64,000 bases of DNA from Strix aluco (lineage: Eukaryota > Chordata > Aves > Strigiformes > Strigidae). The DNA lies in NCBI RefSeq assembly GCF_031877795.1, contig NC_133932.1, positions 998,501 to 1,062,500 on the forward strand, written 5' to 3'. A program made the position numbers and the translations under genes. Under the pieces are notes generated by a model, which saw nothing but the letters and a program-made list of their open reading frames with translations, was not told the origin of the DNA and did no database searches. Position 1 is the stretch's first letter, and the number at the start of each line of letters is the position of its first letter. Positions 60,856-64,000 of this stretch are shown here, one piece after another.

Positions 60856-62784
60856 GCGGGGTGCACGCAGTCCCCCCCCGCCGAGCCCCAAGAGCCACCC
60901 CAGGGCCACCACCAGCCCTCTGCGAGTGGAGCGGTGACGCGCGGCCCTTCTTCGGGCCCCAGCACCCCAGGGTGGCGGGGTGTCCCCCCGCCAAACCAGC
61001 CGCGCGGACCCGGCCGGGGAGCAGGAGCAGGACGGAGGGCCACGCCGTCAGCCGGGGGTAGCCAGGGCCCGCGTGGGTGTGCACGGGCGGGCGGGCGAGC
61101 CCGGAGGCTCCCCCTGAAACCGCAACAGCCAAGGAAAACGCAGCAGGGAGGGCGGACTGGGCCATTCCCGAAACTTGGGATGAGCCCTGTTTTCAACAGC
61201 GGTGGAACCACCTGTCCTGAGAGGAAAGAGTGAACCCTTCCCCAGCTGGAAAGCCAGTCAGATGGCTTGTAAAACCAAGGCGTTGCGTAAAAACATGCAG
61301 AAAATACATAGGAATTAACTACCTGTGAGCTTGTGAAAAGGTTGTAAAGGAGGAGAACATCATCCAACTCCGAGCCCCTTGCTTCACAAACTGTCAGTGT
61401 GAGTGCTGAGTTCCTCAGTTCTCCTCTGCCATTTCGTTTGCCACCAACACCACCTATCATAAAATACATTAATAAAAAGAACATATTAGGAAGCAAAAAA
61501 ACAGGTAACAGCTGCACAGAGAAAGTATACAAATGTGTCATGATAATGCAAGAGGTTCCTCAAAACCAGGCAACATTCAACACAGACAGTCCCACACTCT
61601 GCAAAAAAGGTTGCAAAGCTGCCACTAGAAGACTGAAAAATGCGTGGTGTGAGGAGACAGCCAGGGATCTGGCATCAGAAAATCGGGAGTTAGAAAGGCA
61701 CAGGACAGGAGACATCTGATGCAAAAAAGAGCAGAAAGACCCAGACGTGCGTGAAGAAGGACGAAACAGAAACTCACACAGTGACGACTTCTAAGTCGAA
61801 AAAGCATAACTTATTGGTGAGATGCTTAAACAAAAATAAATTGTGGGCAGTCCACATAAAATAATTATTTAGTTAGCCACGGACCTGGAAGAATCTGCAA
61901 AAAGCCACAAGCCTAAGAAAAGCAAACCTGATGTGCTCCAAATTCAGTAGGTGGCGTTTTCCTTTTGTGGCCCCTCCGCAGCAGGGCTTGGTCACTAACG
62001 CCGGGGGACTCCAAGACTGTAGGTTTTCATCCATCAAAGAGACCACAGTCCTCAGGAAACCGATCAAAAGATTCTGGGAAATAGTACTGAAGCAATACAA
62101 CCACTCCAGATGCCAGATGGAGAGTACCTGTCATAAGCAAAATATAGATTTTTAAACTCCAGTCGCATGCTCTCTTGCAAACACAGTTTTAAAGGATTTT
62201 GTCAGGATTTTGAGATCAAGACACATCACAACAAAAAACACTACTCAGAGGAGAGAGAGGCTGTAAGGTCTACTTTATGTTTCTGCTGTTGTGAGTAGAC
62301 CTCCTCTCACTGTAAACTAACTTCAGAATAATGAATTAATTAAATTCAAAGCACAGAACAGCACAGTTCTACACTTTTGCATCCTTTTGTCCTGATGCTG
62401 ACAGCCAAGTAAGTTTGAACACTTGGATTCATCACACTGAATTTTTGTGCATATTCTGGTTGGTTCTTGACTGCAAAATGCAACAGTAAAAATAAGTGAA
62501 AGCACATTGTGCCAGTAGTATCAGCTGCAGAAACAGGGAAGTGAAGGAAGGGTAGGAGAGAGCAAAAATTGTATGTTAGCATCAAACATTTTCTTCTCCA
62601 CAATTACGTTCTGTAGAGGAACGGGAAGCCGTTCAAAGACGAGAGTAGTTTCCGAAATCCCTGAGCCACGTCTCCCTTCAATACCGCAGATGTAATCTAA
62701 AAGCTTTCCTTTTTGCTGAGTTTGATCTGTCTGTGCAGTCTTTTGTTCCATCTGTGCTCATCTTCATCCTCACTTATCGGCACA
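60856..62784. other. Region right of the tRNA cluster; no gene supported
   Basis: 60856-61100 is GC- and CpG-rich and lies upstream of tRNA-Asp copy 2. From 61.1 kb the sequence is AT-rich with only short frames and no recognised repeat. Confidence 0.5.
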
Positions 62785-63330
62785 TGTCCTAGTTTTGGCT
62801 GGGATAGAGCTATTTTTTTTTTTCCTTCTTAGTAGCTAGAATAGTGCTGTGTTTTGGATTGTGTGGGATTTGATATGAGAAGAATGTTGATAATGCACTG
62901 GTGGTTTTAGCTGTCGCTAAGAAATCAAGGACTTTTCAACTTCCCATGTCCTGCCAGTGCGCAGGTACACAAGAACCTGGGGGGGAGCACAGCCAAAACA
63001 ACAGACCCAAACTGGCCAATGGAATATTCCATATCATACAATGTCATGCTCAGGATATAGATGAGAGTTGATTGGGAAGCTCACTCTGGCTTCGCGGATT
63101 GCAGTTTCAGGGTTCTCTCTTCTCTGGGATTGCTAGCTGGGAATGGGCTGGGCATCAGTCAGGTGGTGAGCAATCATGTTGTGCATCACTCATTTGTATT
63201 TTCTATTATTACTATTATTATTACCGTTATTATTTTAATTGTATTTTATTTCAATTATTAAATTGTTTTTACCTCAGCCTATGAGTCTCCTTACCCTTGC
63301 CCCTCCAACTCTCTCCCCCATTCTACATAA
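62785..63330 (+). mobile_element. Endogenous retrovirus LTR (ERVL-type, Neoaves), 3' truncated
   Basis: Starts with TGTCCTAGTTTTGGCTGGGA, the hallmark start of an LTR family abundant in neoavian genomes. In order it has 'TAGTAGCT.GAATAGTGCTGTGTTTTGG', GACCCAAACTGGCCAATGGA with a CCAAT box (63016-63020), a TATA-like GATATAG (63054-63060), GCTGGGCATCAGTCAGGTGG, an ATT-rich run (about 63202-63235) and an ATTAAA poly(A) signal (63257-63262). It stops near 63330, before the expected 3' end. No internal gag/pol sequence follows, so it is a truncated solo LTR. The family name needs a repeat-library search. Confidence 0.85.
63202..63235 (+). repeat. (ATT)n-rich tract inside the LTR
   Basis: Imperfect ATT repeats, interrupted by C and G, in the R/U5 part of the LTR. 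This tract is a normal feature of the family as I recall it. Confidence 0.7.
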
Positions 63331-64000
63331 AAGGGTTTTTCTAATTATGATTATTTACAGGGAGCCTGTCCTTTCAGACAAATGTATAGATTTATAGGTT
63401 GTTTTTTGTCAACTATGACTGATTTTTCATTTCCTTTGCAGTAATAAAATGTAGAAAAGAAATTAGAAATTTTGTAGCTACTGCTCTAAGTTGTGATCCA
63501 TCATGCTAGTTATTGGTATCACTGCTGGCTATTCACCAAAGTTTGCTATTGCTTCTTACAGGAGGTCAAATAATTAATTTGAATACACAATCCATCAAAA
63601 TATGCTGTAGAATGCTAGTGTTTATCTTGACAATATCACAAGACTTTGCAGGATTGTGGACTGCACAGAATCATATCAGAAAGAAATTTGTACTTTTTAC
63701 ACAGGTTTCAATAAGCAGAACTGTTTGCAGGCCACAGACTGTATATTATAATTAGATGATGTGTGAAGGAAGAAGCTATAGATTTTCAAGGCTGAGAGGA
63801 GTGTTAACAACAGTTTTGCCTCCTCCACTTTTATGAGCCAGCTCCTTTATATGAGCTTGCAGCAGTTGCTTTAGAGGGCTCTGAAAGCTGCTGGTTAGAA
63901 TAAGGTAGCCTGAAAGAATGCTGACTACATCGCTGCTTTCCTGAGAAAGAAATGGTGGAAGATTGTTTCAACCATAGACGAGGCTCAAGGTTTAGTCCTA
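63331..64000. other. Right end; nothing recognised
   Basis: AT-rich non-coding sequence after the LTR. No coding or RNA feature is supported. Confidence 0.55.

Noticed and set aside
60515-61165. 216-codon minus-strand frame across tRNA-Asp copy 2
   Set aside because: It reads straight through a tRNA gene and ends at the edge of another. It is a GC-driven chance frame.
60846-61541. 231-codon minus-strand frame next to tRNA-Asp copy 2
   Set aside because: It runs into the tRNA gene, its second half is proline/glycine-rich as expected from GC content, and no family is recognisable.
61399-61719. 106-codon plus-strand frame with a charged end
   Set aside because: The end faintly recalls LINE endonuclease-linker sequence, but not enough to call an element.

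Overview
The window looks like vertebrate nuclear DNA from a bird. One protein-coding gene with vertebrate-type splicing can be read in full. The recognisable interspersed repeats are CR1 LINE pieces, the main avian/reptilian retroposon. Near the right end is a partial LTR that I recognise as an endogenous-retrovirus family common in Neoaves. I saw no SINE or mammalian repeat. The species cannot be named from this, and all repeat calls rest on recall of consensus patterns, not on a search.

Layout. (1) 1-13.5 kb is AT-rich non-coding DNA with homopolymer tracts and one old antisense CR1 piece near 8.7 kb. (2) 13.56-14.33 kb is a strong CpG island. On the minus strand it carries three good splice-donor sequences, so it probably holds the promoter and first exon of a gene running leftwards. 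From remembered gene order this is most likely ST3GAL6, but no coding exon of it was found. A second GC-rich patch lies at 15.1-15.56 kb. (3) 15.6-50.3 kb is a long gene-poor interval with decayed CR1 fragments (21.8, 48.5 and perhaps 31.8 kb) and a possible LTR relic at 22.3 kb. (4) 50.3-59.75 kb is CPOX, coproporphyrinogen-III oxidase, on the plus strand. It has seven coding exons, 408 codons plus stop, a GC-rich promoter and an AATAAA signal. All six introns have GT-AG ends and the joined exons stay in frame. (5) 60.2-60.9 kb holds three minus-strand tRNA genes in the order Asp(GTC), Ile(AAT), Asp(GTC); the two Asp copies are identical. (6) 60.9-64 kb is non-coding apart from the LTR at 62.8-63.3 kb.

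CPOX performs the antepenultimate step of haem synthesis in the mitochondrial intermembrane space. The tRNA genes are independent RNA polymerase III units that point towards the CPOX 3' end. No CRISPR array, operon or other prokaryotic feature is present. I found no clearly new biological system. The best leads are the leftward promoter, a recursive-splice-like site in CPOX intron 4, the tRNA cluster and a 13-bp inverted repeat near 49.7 kb.
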